Source: Trichomonas tenax (taxonomy: Eukaryota > Parabasalia > Trichomonadida > Trichomonadidae). Taken from it: a DNA stretch of 37,849 bases. Both the position numbers and the translations under genes were made by a program. The stretch is taken from the NCBI GenBank assembly GCA_023091735.1, contig JALKBU010000475.1, forward strand, positions 1 to 37,849, in the 5' to 3' direction. Position 1 is the first letter of the stretch, and each line of letters begins with the position of its first letter. The notes under the pieces were generated by a model, which was not told the origin of the DNA, searched no databases, and saw only the letters and a program-made list of their open reading frames with translations. Positions 37,781-37,849 of this stretch are shown here, piece by piece.

Positions 37781-37849
37781 ATTATGATATTTAATGTTTC
37801 GTGATGTTTTCACAGTAAGATTTCGGCATGTTTTATCATTTGTGGATTA

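Noticed and set aside
1..37849. CRISPR array, bacterial operon, riboswitch or intrinsic terminators
   Set aside because: No regularly spaced repeats, Shine-Dalgarno-linked gene strings or bacterial-type terminators; gene content is eukaryotic.

Overview
The window looks like nuclear DNA of a parabasalid flagellate (trichomonad), most likely Tritrichomonas-like. The reasons are long intronless genes, very A+T-rich spacers, candidate trichomonad Initiator elements (TCA+YW) just upstream of several start codons, TAAA overlapping several stop codons, trichomonad-type gene families (giant ankyrin proteins, Sel1-like proteins, beta-helix surface proteins, secreted kexin-like proteases) and an axonemal dynein assembly factor, which fits a flagellate. 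The species call is inference; no rRNA or tRNA gene was seen that could settle it.

Layout. 1-0.9 kb: a coiled-coil/polyproline ORF with a frame-broken tail, then a near-perfect hairpin. 1.5-3.0 kb (+): DENN-domain protein. 3.4-3.8 kb: a small inverted-repeat element (MITE-like). 4.0-4.9 kb (-): CDC50/LEM3 flippase subunit. 6.1-10.2 kb (+): 1364-residue ankyrin-repeat protein, followed closely by a short protein ending in a prenylation-type CCLLI tail. 10.5-16.5 kb: gene-poor, with a G+C-rich island (12.05-12.6 kb), a broken unrecognised gene on the minus strand (13.65-14.66 kb) and a frameshifted 63-codon ORF (16.2 kb). 16.5-18.8 kb (+): decayed beta-helix surface-protein gene. 18.8-21.2 kb (-): decayed kexin-type (S8 + P-domain) membrane protease gene with three in-frame stops and no recognisable catalytic triad. 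21.4-24.65 kb (-): Ski2-like exosome helicase. 25.6-26.4 kb (+): DNAAF1/ODA7 orthologue, tail-to-tail with a 777-residue multipass membrane protein (26.6-28.9 kb, -). 30.1-30.9 kb (+): type I membrane protein. 31.1-32.0 kb (-): Sel1-like protein. 32.4-33.7 kb: two nested-repeat elements, one a large palindrome with about 270-bp arms and one a 305-bp MITE flanked by an 18-bp direct repeat. 34.4-35.1 kb (-): unrecognised 236-residue protein. 35.2-37.8 kb: gene debris, ending in a coiled-coil repeat ORF with three in-frame stops and a G+C-rich palindromic tail.

The intact genes are housekeeping or cell-biological (membrane traffic, lipid flipping, RNA decay, flagellar assembly) and are each under their own promoter; there is no operon logic. 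The debris between them is what one expects in a repeat-expanded trichomonad genome: relics of lineage-specific surface/protease families and non-autonomous inverted-repeat elements. I did not find a clear new multi-gene system. The most unusual items are the 32.4-33.15 kb palindrome, the 305-bp MITE with its 18-bp flanking repeat, the pseudo-kexin locus that keeps its frame through three stops, and the small CCLLI-tailed protein.
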